Positions 9,764-17,314 of a DNA stretch of 64,000 bases are shown one piece after another. The DNA is taken from positions 1 through 64,000 of the forward strand of contig CAYOAP010000008.1 in the NCBI GenBank assembly GCA_964401995.1. The letters run 5' to 3'. Under the pieces are notes generated by a model. The model had not been told where the DNA came from and searched no databases. It saw nothing but the letters and a program-made list of their open reading frames with translations. The stretch comes from DATCBF01 sp964401995 (GTDB lineage: Bacteria; Actinomycetota; Thermoleophilia; Solirubrobacterales; 70-9). The translations under genes and the position numbers were made by a program. The stretch's first letter is position 1; every line of letters begins with the position of its first letter.

Positions 9764-10561
9764 ATGTTCTCTCGACTCAGGCCAAAGTTGAATTACTCGA
9801 ATGCGATCGCGACGATCGCCCTCTTCGTCGCCCTTGGCGGCGCCGCCGTCGCCGCCGGCCTTCCCAACCACAGTGTCGGCGCCAAGCAGCTGAAGCGCGG
9901 CGCGGTCACATCCGCGGCACTGGGCAAGTTTGCCGTGACCAGCGCCAAGCTGGCCAACAAGTCTGTGCTTGGCGGCAAGCTGGCGCCGAACTCGGTCGGG
10001 CCGGGCGCGCTCGGCAACGGCGCCGTCACCTCAGCCAAGCTCGGCGCCGCCTCGGTGATCGCCAGCTCGATCAAGAACGGCGTCATCACCAACAACAAAC
10101 TCGGCACCGCTGCCGTCAGCACGACGAAACTCGCCGATGGCTCGGTCACGCCGGCCAAGCTCTCCAGCGAAATCGGCGGCACCGTCTCGACCCTGAAACC
10201 GGGACAGACCCTGCGCGGCGTCTTCGATGTCGGCGCAACCAATCAGAAAGCAGCTGCTTTTGCCACCGCCAACGGAGCGGTCAGCTACCCGCTGCCAATG
10301 AACAACGCGGCGACCGTCACGGTGCTCAAAAAAGGTGAAAAAACGGCAAACTGCGCCGGCCTCAGCGGTGGCAACGAACAGACGCCGCAGGCCACCGCCG
10401 GCAATCTCTGCATCTACCTGACCACGGAAACCAATCTTGACGCGACGACTCCGCTTGCGGCGGAGAACAACACGCGGCTGGGATTCGGCCTGGTGGTCAA
10501 GTCAGCAGCGGTCGAAGGCGCCTACGTCGCTTCCGGCCAGTGGGCGGTGACGGCGCCCTAG
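9764..10561 (+). CDS. secreted degenerate-repeat protein
   Basis: 265-aa protein of unknown function. A hydrophobic segment at about residues 12-32 (IATIALFVALGGAAVAAG) is a signal peptide or anchor. Residues ~35-145 are imperfect short repeats of the type AVTSAKLG / SVLGGKLA / AVSTTKLA, with a regular small-aliphatic-Lys-Leu pattern suggesting a beta-solenoid or fibre. The C-terminal ~115 residues are non-repetitive and contain two cysteines. ATG 9764 follows a clear AAAGGAG site. Proteins of this style are common in Solirubrobacterales-type genomes, from memory rather than a search. The stop overlaps the leuB stop on the opposite strand. Confidence 0.8.
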   Translation: MFSRLRPKLNYSNAIATIALFVALGGAAVAAGLPNHSVGAKQLKRGAVTSAALGKFAVTSAKLANKSVLGGKLAPNSVGPGALGNGAVTSAKLGAASVIASSIKNGVITNNKLGTAAVSTTKLADGSVTPAKLSSEIGGTVSTLKPGQTLRGVFDVGATNQKAAAFATANGAVSYPLPMNNAATVTVLKKGEKTANCAGLSGGNEQTPQATAGNLCIYLTTETNLDATTPLAAENNTRLGFGLVVKSAAVEGAYVASGQWAVTAP

Positions 10562-11667
10562 GCGCCGAGCGCTGCCAGCATCGCGGCGGTCATCTCCGCG
10601 GTGCCGACCTCGACCTCTCGCGGGACCTCGGGCAGCGGTGGCAACGCCACCGTCCCGCCCGCGAGGTCGGGGGTGCGCAGGCCCCGCTCAAGGACGGCGT
10701 CGACCGCATCCTCGATGCGGAGGGCGTCGTCGGGGCGGTCGAGGCCGTGGCGCAGCATCATCGCCACCGAGAGGAAGGTGGCGAGCGGGTTGGCGATCCC
10801 CTTGCCGGCGATATCGGGGGCCGAGCCGTGGACCGGCTCGAAGAGGCCGGGCTCGCCGTCGGCGCCGAGGCTGGCCGAGGGCAGCATCCCCAGCGAGCCG
10901 GTCAGCATCGCCGCCTCGTCGCTGAGGATGTCGCCGAAGAGGTTCTCGGTCACGATCACGTCGAAGTCGGCCGGCCGCGAGACCAGCTGCATCGCGGCGT
11001 TGTCGACGAGCAGGTGGTCGAGCGTGATCGCGGGGTAGTCGGGGGCGACACGGCCGACCACCTCGCGCCAGAGCCTCGAGGTCTCCAGCACGTTCGCCTT
11101 GTCGACCGAGGTGACGCGGGGCGCGCGGCGCGAGCCTTCGGCCCGGCGCCCGGCGGCCTCGAAGGCGGCGCGGGCGATCCGCTCGATCTCGCCGGCCGAG
11201 TACTCGCAGGTGTCGTGGGCAGTGTCGCCGTCGCGGCCGCTGTCGCCAAAGTAGATGCCGCCGGTCAGCTCGCGCACGACCAGCAGGTCGGTGCCGGCGA
11301 TCCGCTCTTCGCGCAGGGGGCTGGAGGAGACCAGGGCCGGGCTGGGCCGGACCGGGCGCAGGTTGGCGTAGAGGCCCATCCCCTTGCGCAGGCCCAGCAG
11401 CCCCTGCTCGGGGCGCGGCGCGTCGGGGTCGGTGGTGTCCCATTTGGGACCGCCGACCGCGCCGAGGAGGACGGCGTCGGCGCTGCGGCAGGCGTCGAGG
11501 ACCTCATCGGTCAGCGCCGTGCCGTGGGCGTCGATCGAGATGCCGCCGATCAGGCGCTCGTCGAAATCGAACGCGCCGAAGACGCCCAGCAGCTCCTGCG
11601 CGGCGGCGACGATCTCGGGTCCGATCCCGTCTCCGGGGAGGACGACTATGCGCGGTGCGTTGCTCAC
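10558..11667 (-). CDS. leuB: 3-isopropylmalate dehydrogenase
   Basis: NAD-dependent oxidative decarboxylation of 3-isopropylmalate to 2-ketoisocaproate, and of the methylmalate homologue in the citramalate route. The 369-aa protein has GDGIGPEI (12-19), AVLLGAVGGPKWD, the metal-binding region near VIVTENLFGDILSDEA, and EPVHGSAPDIAGKGIANP (about 277-294), all diagnostic of the isocitrate/isopropylmalate dehydrogenase family. The gene stands alone, with its stop overlapping the convergent repeat-protein stop and an 88-bp gap to the secreted protein downstream of leuD. Confidence 0.96.
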   Translation of the reverse strand: MSNAPRIVVLPGDGIGPEIVAAAQELLGVFGAFDFDERLIGGISIDAHGTALTDEVLDACRSADAVLLGAVGGPKWDTTDPDAPRPEQGLLGLRKGMGLYANLRPVRPSPALVSSSPLREERIAGTDLLVVRELTGGIYFGDSGRDGDTAHDTCEYSAGEIERIARAAFEAAGRRAEGSRRAPRVTSVDKANVLETSRLWREVVGRVAPDYPAITLDHLLVDNAAMQLVSRPADFDVIVTENLFGDILSDEAAMLTGSLGMLPSASLGADGEPGLFEPVHGSAPDIAGKGIANPLATFLSVAMMLRHGLDRPDDALRIEDAVDAVLERGLRTPDLAGGTVALPPLPEVPREVEVGTAEMTAAMLAALGA

Positions 11668-11755
11668 GGGGCGGGACTCTAGCCAGCCACCGCCCTCCCG
11701 AGCTGGTCGGTCCGCCGGGACCGTCGCTGCCCCGGGCCACGGCCGAAGACTCGAA

Positions 11756-12769
11756 CTAGCAAATGAGTTCGATCACATATTTCCCGGAGGCGCCCCACGG
11801 CAACGCGTAGCCAACCTGGAAAGTAGCTTTGTTCCCAGCGTTGAAGCAGGTGACCGGCACCACGCACGATTTGGTCGCATCGAGTGATTTTTTAAAGCAG
11901 GTGTTGGGATCTTTGAAGCCAAAGTTCGGCGGATCAGCACCCAGGAGGATGATTTTCCAAGAGGTTTTCGGGCTTGAATTCGTGATCGTCTGATTGATCG
12001 TTTCCGGTTTTGCAAATTTCATCGGATCCGGGTTGAGGTCGATCCCCACCGGCGTCTCTTCGACGAAGAGCGGCACCGGTTCGGCCACTGCATATTCGGC
12101 GCTGACCGAGGCGGCGGAGCCTCCGGGGCAACCTTCCCCCGCAGCGGCCGTCACCGGCGCCGACCCCACCTGCAACTGGGCTGTACTCCCTCCCAGCACC
12201 CGGAATTCGGCCCCTTGGACCGAACTTTCCGCGGATTCCGGTTCCAATTCGTCGGCCGCTTTGAAGACGCAGTGCAGGCCGATGCCACATGTGACGTCAA
12301 AGGTCGGCTGGGAGCTCGGCGACCAGAGCAGAAGCCGGCCGTTTCCCACGCTTTCCCCCCCGCGCGAAACGGCGATTTTGAAGGGAAGGTTTTCCGTTGT
12401 GACCGAGCATTCGCTTTTGCCGATGCTCTCTTTGCAGCCACTGAAAGCAAGCGAGGAGACCGTGCCCTCCAGTTCGGTCGTTTCGCTCGATTCCGTGGTT
12501 TCACCTTCAAGAGTCGATTCTTCGCAGCTGACGGTGTACGGGATTCCCAGCACTTTGCCGGCGATCACAGCGTTGGTGGAGGCCGCTCTGATCGGCGTTT
12601 GAACCGGATAGATGTCTTCGGCTTCTTCGCCGCAGGTACCACTTTCCTGGGTGGTCGCGCACAGCACGGTGTATTCAGTTTCTTCCGCCGCGGCAGCGGA
12701 TGTTCCGAATAGCGCCGTGCCAACGAGGATCACGGCGACGGAGATCCCGACAACCCTCAGCATTCTCAT
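11756..12769 (-). CDS. secreted protein of unknown function
   Basis: 337-aa exported protein. The signal peptide spans about residues 1-25 (hydrophobic core then TSAAAAEE). The rest is Ser/Thr/Glu-rich with about ten cysteines, suggesting disulfides. The last ~90 residues, with an Asn-Gln-Thr-Ile-Thr-Asn-Ser-Ser stretch and CVVPVTC, look like an immunoglobulin-like or choice-of-anchor domain. ATG at 12767-12769 follows GGAGACGTAGCC. It has its own strong promoter (12839-12867) in an unusually AT-rich leader, so it is transcribed independently of the upstream methyltransferase. No family was recognised. Confidence 0.7.
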   Translation of the reverse strand: MRMLRVVGISVAVILVGTALFGTSAAAAEETEYTVLCATTQESGTCGEEAEDIYPVQTPIRAASTNAVIAGKVLGIPYTVSCEESTLEGETTESSETTELEGTVSSLAFSGCKESIGKSECSVTTENLPFKIAVSRGGESVGNGRLLLWSPSSQPTFDVTCGIGLHCVFKAADELEPESAESSVQGAEFRVLGGSTAQLQVGSAPVTAAAGEGCPGGSAASVSAEYAVAEPVPLFVEETPVGIDLNPDPMKFAKPETINQTITNSSPKTSWKIILLGADPPNFGFKDPNTCFKKSLDATKSCVVPVTCFNAGNKATFQVGYALPWGASGKYVIELIC

Positions 12770-12838
12770 GGCTACGTCTCCGATCAGGGCGCGGGGGCCA
12801 ATGCTTAAACCCCACCAATGAATAGTCAATAATTTTGA

Positions 12839-12867
12839 ATTATAACCACCGCTAGCGCCTCTGGTAA
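12839..12867 (-). promoter_or_regulatory. sigma-70-type promoter of the secreted protein
   Basis: On the minus strand, a perfect TATAAT (12839-12844) is 17 bp downstream of TTACCA (12862-12867). The region 12800-12845 is AT-rich against a GC-rich background. The promoter begins just after the methyltransferase stop codon (12873) and gives a ~60-nt leader to the ATG at 12769. Confidence 0.65.
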
Positions 12868-12872
12868 GCCAT

Positions 12873-13634
12873 CTAACTCTGGGCGCGAGCCTCGATGTTG
12901 AGCCGCACGTACTCCATCTCGAACGGCTCGGGCTCGTCGGCAAGAACGGCGGCGACGTAGGGGTCTTTCAGCTCGGGCGGCAGCCTGTCCAGCTGTGGGC
13001 CGAGGCAGACCGTGCGCAAAAACTCAGCCGGCTCGGGCGGGCTGATCGTCCAGGGCTGCAACCAGCAGCGGGCGTCGATGAAGCCGGCCGAGATCAGGTG
13101 CGCTTCAGTCTCCTCGGCGCCGGCGTAGTTCCAAGGCGTCTCAAAACCCTCGAAATACGCCGCGAAGGGATCGCGGGCCGACACCTCTTCGCTGATCTGG
13201 CGCAGGCGAGCGATATTGCCGGCGCCGCCGCACTGAGCGGCGATGCGTTTCCCTGGCTTGAGGGCAGCGCGCATGCGACGGAAAAGCAGCTCGTGATCGG
13301 CGATCCAGTGAAAAACCGCGCTGGAGAAGACCGCGTCGACCGGCTCCTCCAGTTTGACCGCGGTCAGGTCTGCAACCAGTGCCCGGTCTCCGGGGCGAAG
13401 GGTCTCCTTGACCTTTCCGACCATCGAGGCCGAGCCATCGACCGCGATCACGCGACCCTGGGGAAGCCTCTCGATCAGGAGGCCCGTCACCCGGCCGCTG
13501 CCGCAACCGGCGTCGAGCACGGTCTCCTCCCCCGTAAGCGGCAGCCGGTCGAGGACCGACCTCGCCCACTCTTCGTGCGGGACAGAGACCCGGTGGTAGC
13601 TGCTCGCGTCCCAGTCGCGGGTTGCCGAGCCCAT
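12873..13634 (-). CDS. class I SAM-dependent methyltransferase, trans-aconitate methyltransferase-like
   Basis: 253-aa methyltransferase. The SAM-binding glycine-rich motif LDAGCGSGRVTG is at about 41-52, an acidic residue follows in VIAVDGSASM (about 63-72), and SSAVFHWI (about 104-111) resembles the FSNAALHWV-type motif of trans-aconitate 2-methyltransferases (Tam). The ATG overlaps the leuD stop (TGATG), so it is the translationally coupled last gene of the regulator-leuC-leuD operon. Yeast Tmt1 and related enzymes can methylate isopropylmalate-type acids. With this context, a role in capping or detoxifying intermediates of the isomerase step is an attractive inference. Family membership is solid; the substrate is not. 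Confidence 0.85.
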   Translation of the reverse strand: MGSATRDWDASSYHRVSVPHEEWARSVLDRLPLTGEETVLDAGCGSGRVTGLLIERLPQGRVIAVDGSASMVGKVKETLRPGDRALVADLTAVKLEEPVDAVFSSAVFHWIADHELLFRRMRAALKPGKRIAAQCGGAGNIARLRQISEEVSARDPFAAYFEGFETPWNYAGAEETEAHLISAGFIDARCWLQPWTISPPEPAEFLRTVCLGPQLDRLPPELKDPYVAAVLADEPEPFEMEYVRLNIEARAQS

Positions 13635-14197
13635 CAGATCGCGGTCGTCACGGGCCCCAGCTCGGCGGCGCCGGATGCCTCGAAGGAGTCGATTGCCGCC
13701 GCGTTGCCCAGTGTGATCCCAATGTCGTCGAGCCCGTTCAGCAGGCGGTGCTTGACGTCGGGCTCGACCTCGAACTCGAAGACTCCGGCGGCGCAGGTGA
13801 TCGTCTCGTCATCGACGTCGATCCGCGCCTCCCCCGCTTCGGCGACGGCCTTGCAGTGGGCCTCGTCGAGGATCGCCGGCAGCAGGCCGACCTTGGTGCA
13901 GTTGACGTAGAAGATGTCGGCGAAGGACGGGGCGACGATCGCCTCGAAGCCGAAGTCCTCCAGCGCCCAGGGGGCGTGCTCGCGGGAGGAGCCGCAGCCG
14001 AAGTTGCGGCCGGTGACCAGGATCGGGTTCGGATCGAGCTCGATCTCTCCGTCGCGGATCCAGTCGTAGAAGAGGAACTTGCCGAAGCCGGTCCGCTCGA
14101 CCCGCTTCAGGAACTGCTTGGGGATGATCTGGTCGGTATCGACGTCGGCGCGGTCCAGCACCGACACCTTGCCCTCGATCACATCGATCGGCCTCAT
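13634..14197 (-). CDS. leuD: 3-isopropylmalate dehydratase small subunit
   Basis: Small subunit of isopropylmalate isomerase; supplies the swivelling domain that recognises substrate. The 187-aa protein shows DTDQIIPKQFLK, GRNFGCGSSREHAPWAL and ADIFYVNCTKVGLLP, all diagnostic. A TTG four codons upstream is in frame, but ATG at 14195-14197 has GGAG at the right distance and starts 2 nt after the leuC stop, so it is preferred. The stop overlaps the methyltransferase start by one base. It works as a heterodimer with LeuC on both isopropylmalate and citramalate. Confidence 0.96.
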   Translation of the reverse strand: MRPIDVIEGKVSVLDRADVDTDQIIPKQFLKRVERTGFGKFLFYDWIRDGEIELDPNPILVTGRNFGCGSSREHAPWALEDFGFEAIVAPSFADIFYVNCTKVGLLPAILDEAHCKAVAEAGEARIDVDDETITCAAGVFEFEVEPDVKHRLLNGLDDIGITLGNAAAIDSFEASGAAELGPVTTAI

Positions 14198-14199
14198 CT

Positions 14200-15585
14200 T
14201 CAGCTCCAATCCCTGATGTCAACAAAATGTCCCTCGATCGCGGCCGCGGCCGCCATCTTCGGGCTGACCAGGTGGGTTCTCCCACCCTTGCCCTGCCGTC
14301 CCTCGAAATTGCGGTTCGAGGTCGAGGCGCAGCGCTCGCCCTCGATCAGGATGTCCGGGTTCATCCCCAGGCACATCGAGCAGCCCGCCTCTCGCCATTC
14401 GAAGCCGGCGCCGCGGAAGACCTCGTGCAGGCCCTCCGCCTCGGCGGCCGCCTTCACCTGCTGGGAGCCGGGGACGACCATCGCCCGCACCGAGCTGGCG
14501 ACCTTGCGGCCGTCGACAACCTCAGCCGCCTCGCGCAGATCCTCGATCCGCGAGTTGGTGCAGGAGCCGATGAAGACGCGTTCCGGGGCGACCTCGGTCA
14601 TCGGCGTGCCAGCCTCCAGGCCCATGTAGGCAAGCGCCCGCTCGGCCGATTCGCGGTCGGCCGGAGACTCCATCGCCGCTGGATCGGGGACCCTGTCGGT
14701 GACCTCGACGACCATGCCGGGGTTGGTGCCCCAGGTGACCATCGGCGAGATCGCCGAAGCATCGACCTCGAGCTCGGTGTCGAAGGTCGCCCCGGGGTCG
14801 CTCGGCAGCTGGCGCCAGCGCTCGACCGCGGCCTCGAAGTCCACGGGCGCGGCGGGACGGCCGCGGACCCACTCGAAGGTGGTCTCGTCGGGGGCGATCA
14901 TGCCCGCCCGGCCGCCACCCTCGATCGTCATGTTGCAGACGGTCATCCGCCCCGGCATCGAGAGCGCCTCGATCGCGGGGCCGGCGTACTCGACCGCGTG
15001 GCCGACCATGCCGCCGGTGCCGAGGCGGCCGATCGTCGCCAGGATCAGGTCCTTGGGGGTGACGCCGGCGCCGAGCACGCCGGCGTAGGAGATCCGCATC
15101 GTCTTCGGCCGCTTCTGGACCAGGCACTGGGTCGCCAGCACGTGCTCGACCTCCGAGGTGCCGATCCCAAAGGCCAGCGCCCCGAAGGCACCGTGGGTCG
15201 AGGTGTGGCTGTCGCCGCAGACAATCGTCATCCCTGGCTGGGTCACGCCCAGCTCCGGCCCGATCACGTGGACGATGCCCTGGCGCTCGGAGCCCAGCGA
15301 GTAGATCGGGATCCCGAACTCCTCACAGTTGCGCTCCAGGGTTTCGACCTGGATCCGGCTCAGCTCGTCGGCGATCATCCGCGCCACTTTGGTCCCGTCG
15401 GTCGGGACGTTGTGATCGGCGGTGGCGACGGTCTTGTCCGGGCGGCGCACCCCGCGGCCGGCCAGCCGCAGCCCGTCGAAGGCCTGCGGCGACGTCACCT
15501 CGTGGACCAGGTGCAGGTCGATGTAGGTCAACCCGTCGGAGACCTCGTGGGCCTTCCAGATCTTCTCGAACATGGACTTCGGCAT
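14200..15585 (-). CDS. leuC: 3-isopropylmalate dehydratase large subunit
   Basis: Aconitase-superfamily [4Fe-4S] enzyme isomerising 2- to 3-isopropylmalate. The 461-aa protein has the cluster cysteines at C342 (GSCTNSRIEDL), C402 and C405 (GCSMCLGMNPD), and CGDSHTSTHGAFGALAFGIG (123-142). The start follows an AGGAGGAG site. It is the second gene of an operon beginning with an XRE-cupin regulator (12-nt gap), followed by leuD (2-nt gap). Confidence 0.97.
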   Translation of the reverse strand: MPKSMFEKIWKAHEVSDGLTYIDLHLVHEVTSPQAFDGLRLAGRGVRRPDKTVATADHNVPTDGTKVARMIADELSRIQVETLERNCEEFGIPIYSLGSERQGIVHVIGPELGVTQPGMTIVCGDSHTSTHGAFGALAFGIGTSEVEHVLATQCLVQKRPKTMRISYAGVLGAGVTPKDLILATIGRLGTGGMVGHAVEYAGPAIEALSMPGRMTVCNMTIEGGGRAGMIAPDETTFEWVRGRPAAPVDFEAAVERWRQLPSDPGATFDTELEVDASAISPMVTWGTNPGMVVEVTDRVPDPAAMESPADRESAERALAYMGLEAGTPMTEVAPERVFIGSCTNSRIEDLREAAEVVDGRKVASSVRAMVVPGSQQVKAAAEAEGLHEVFRGAGFEWREAGCSMCLGMNPDILIEGERCASTSNRNFEGRQGKGGRTHLVSPKMAAAAAIEGHFVDIRDWS

Positions 15586-15597
15586 TCGCTCCTCCTC

Positions 15598-16212
15598 CTA
15601 GCCGCGCCTAAGGCCGGCGGCGATCACGGCGAAGAAGCGGGTCGGCTCCTCGCCATCGTTCTCAAAGTGGTGTGGCAGGTCGGCGTCGAAGGTGACGCTG
15701 TCTCCCTCGCGCAGGTCGTACCGGGCGCCGTCGACGATCAGCGCCAGCGTCCCGGTCAAGACCACCGCGGTCTCGCGGCTGCCTGGCTCGTGCATCGGCG
15801 GGTCGGCGCGGCCGCCGGTGCTCGCGCCCGGCTTCAGCGTGTGCAGGGAGACGTCGGCGCGCTGACCGGGCAGAGGCGGGGTCATCTCCTCGACCAGGTG
15901 GCCGCCACGCTCGTTGCGGCGCCGCCCGCGGGCGCGGCTGACCGCGACGTGCTGGCCCTCGTCCAGGCGCAGCAGCTGTGAGAGCGTCAGCTCCAACCCG
16001 GCCGCGATCTTGGTCGCGACTGCCAGGGTCGGGCTGGTCTCTCCGCGCTCGACCTGGGACAGCATCGGCGCGCTCACCCCCGAGCGCTCACTGAGGTCGC
16101 GCAGCGAGAAACCCATCGCCTCGCGCAGCGCTTTGACCCGCGGCCCGATTGTCGCCGCAGGCTCAGAGGCTGCGGGCTGGACAGTCTCAGCGGGCTCGGT
16201 TGCCGTCGTCAT
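15598..16212 (-). CDS. XRE-family transcriptional regulator with C-terminal cupin domain
   Basis: 204-aa DNA-binding regulator. The helix-turn-helix (about 24-80) contains LRDLSERSGVSAPMLSQVER, and the cupin_2 ligand domain (about 120-195) contains MHEPGSRETAVVLTG and DLPHHFEND. This HTH_3+cupin architecture typically senses a small ligand in the cupin barrel. It is the first gene of the leuC-leuD-methyltransferase operon, 12 nt ahead of leuC, so control of that operon is the natural hypothesis. An imperfect palindrome at the start (16220-16235) may be its operator. Such a regulator at the head of leuCD is not the classical leucine control scheme. Confidence 0.88.
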   Translation of the reverse strand: MTTATEPAETVQPAASEPAATIGPRVKALREAMGFSLRDLSERSGVSAPMLSQVERGETSPTLAVATKIAAGLELTLSQLLRLDEGQHVAVSRARGRRRNERGGHLVEEMTPPLPGQRADVSLHTLKPGASTGGRADPPMHEPGSRETAVVLTGTLALIVDGARYDLREGDSVTFDADLPHHFENDGEEPTRFFAVIAAGLRRG

Positions 16213-16219
16213 GGCTTGT

Positions 16220-16235
16220 ACGTTATCACGAACGT
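16220..16235 (-). promoter_or_regulatory. candidate operator ahead of the XRE-cupin regulator
   Basis: ACGTT-ATCACG-AACGT is an inverted repeat with 5-bp arms, 8 bp upstream of the regulator's start codon and overlapping a -10-like GATAAC. It also overlaps the stop codon of the upstream DUF559 gene. The short distance to the ATG suggests a near-leaderless transcript controlled at this site. The arms are short, so this could be chance. Confidence 0.3.
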
Positions 16236-17164
16236 TTGTAATTGGCTGCGCTCAACATGCGCCGCAGATCGTCGGCGATCGCCTCTTTGTCATCGCGCAG
16301 CTGGCGCCAGGTGATCCGCACCACGCGCCACCCTTCCGCCTGCAGGCGCCGGTCCCTCTCGCGATCGCTCTCGAAGGCGTGCCGGGTCCCGTGCACCGCG
16401 TTCCCATCCAGCTCCGCGATCAGGCCGTTGCTCCGCCAGAGGCAATCGACCTGGATCCACCGTTCCCCGATCTGCAGCCAGGCATTGAACCGTGGCCTGG
16501 GCAGGTGGAAGCGGTCGAGGAAGACCGAGAACCGGTGCTCCAGCTCTTCACGAGTGAGACCCGCCGGCTCATGGCGCAACCGCTCCAGACCGGCCCGAAC
16601 GATCTTATTGCCCCGCCGCCCGGGGTGCCGGTCCAGCAAATCTTCCAGCGATAAGGAGTCATAGAGGCGGCGCACTTCGGCCTCCCGCAGCGCCCGCTCA
16701 AACCGATCTCGCGAAACAACGGCGGCGAAGTCCAGCAGCGTTCGCGGCACGGTGGTGACCGGGATGCCATCGCACACCGTCCTTTCATCGTCTCTGACTC
16801 GCCCATAGTGGCGCTCAATCCCAGGCTGGGAACGAGTGGATCTCGGACTGGTGATCTCGAGAGCACCACTCCCCAAACTGGCGACCCCCCAGAGCGCCGC
16901 CGCAGAGCGATGGCTCAGCACCGCCCCCTCTCCCCCCGCGAGCACGGCCGCCATCCATCTTCCGCGCACGGAGACGACTGAGTGTCCGACGGAATAGACG
17001 CCCGATCGCATGCGATGCAACCGTCGCTTGTCCACCCAGCGGTCGATCGTGCTGGTCCCAAGTCCCATTTCAACCAACTGCCACCGAGCCACCACCCCAT
17101 GCTGTCGCCCGGCGATCCTGGCGATCTCAGCGTCGACCCCGTGAGATTGCGTTTGGCCCCGCAT
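16226..17164 (-). CDS. DUF559-type protein with N-terminal winged-helix region
   Basis: 312-aa protein. The N-terminal region (IARIAGRQHGVVARWQLVEMGLGTSTIDRW..., through the SAAALWG area) resembles the AbiEi-antitoxin-like winged helix found ahead of DUF559 domains in actinobacteria. The C-terminus (about 225-310), with LIAELDGNAVHG, FESDRERDRRLQAEGW and RVVRITWRQL, is the Vsr/PD-(D/E)XK-like DUF559 domain with a plausible E-x-D/D-x-D nuclease core. Function is unknown in these widespread proteins; no partner toxin gene is adjacent. Starts at 17194 or 17236 (GTG) are possible. 17164 best matches the usual family N-terminus, but no good ribosome-binding site is visible. Confidence 0.75.
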   Translation of the reverse strand: MRGQTQSHGVDAEIARIAGRQHGVVARWQLVEMGLGTSTIDRWVDKRRLHRMRSGVYSVGHSVVSVRGRWMAAVLAGGEGAVLSHRSAAALWGVASLGSGALEITSPRSTRSQPGIERHYGRVRDDERTVCDGIPVTTVPRTLLDFAAVVSRDRFERALREAEVRRLYDSLSLEDLLDRHPGRRGNKIVRAGLERLRHEPAGLTREELEHRFSVFLDRFHLPRPRFNAWLQIGERWIQVDCLWRSNGLIAELDGNAVHGTRHAFESDRERDRRLQAEGWRVVRITWRQLRDDKEAIADDLRRMLSAANYKRS

Positions 17165-17254
17165 AGAGGGGTCATATGCAACTTCGCGGGGCATGCCGCC
17201 CAGGCTGCCTATTCCGGGCGCACAAGTGGCGCACACGTGTCAGGGATTCGTCAC

Positions 17255-17289
17255 GCAACCCGCGCGGAACTGTGTTCCGCGCGGGTTGC
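17255..17289 (-). terminator. hairpin terminator downstream of leuA
   Basis: A perfect 16-bp inverted repeat (GCAACCCGCGCGGAAC and its complement) with a 3-nt TGT loop lies 26 nt after the leuA stop. There is no U-tract on either side, so it would be a U-less terminator or an RNA 3'-end protecting structure. Confidence 0.6.
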
Positions 17290-17314
17290 TGCCGTGCTGT
17301 CTCCCGACTAAGGG

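Noticed and set aside
14227..15981. 584-codon plus-strand frame opposite leuC and the XRE regulator
   Set aside because: Runs antisense to conserved genes and resembles no protein; it is open only because stop codons are rare in GC-rich sequence.
16226..17236. Type IV toxin-antitoxin (AbiE) system
   Set aside because: The DUF559 protein has an AbiEi-like N-terminus, but no AbiEii-type nucleotidyltransferase toxin lies on either side.
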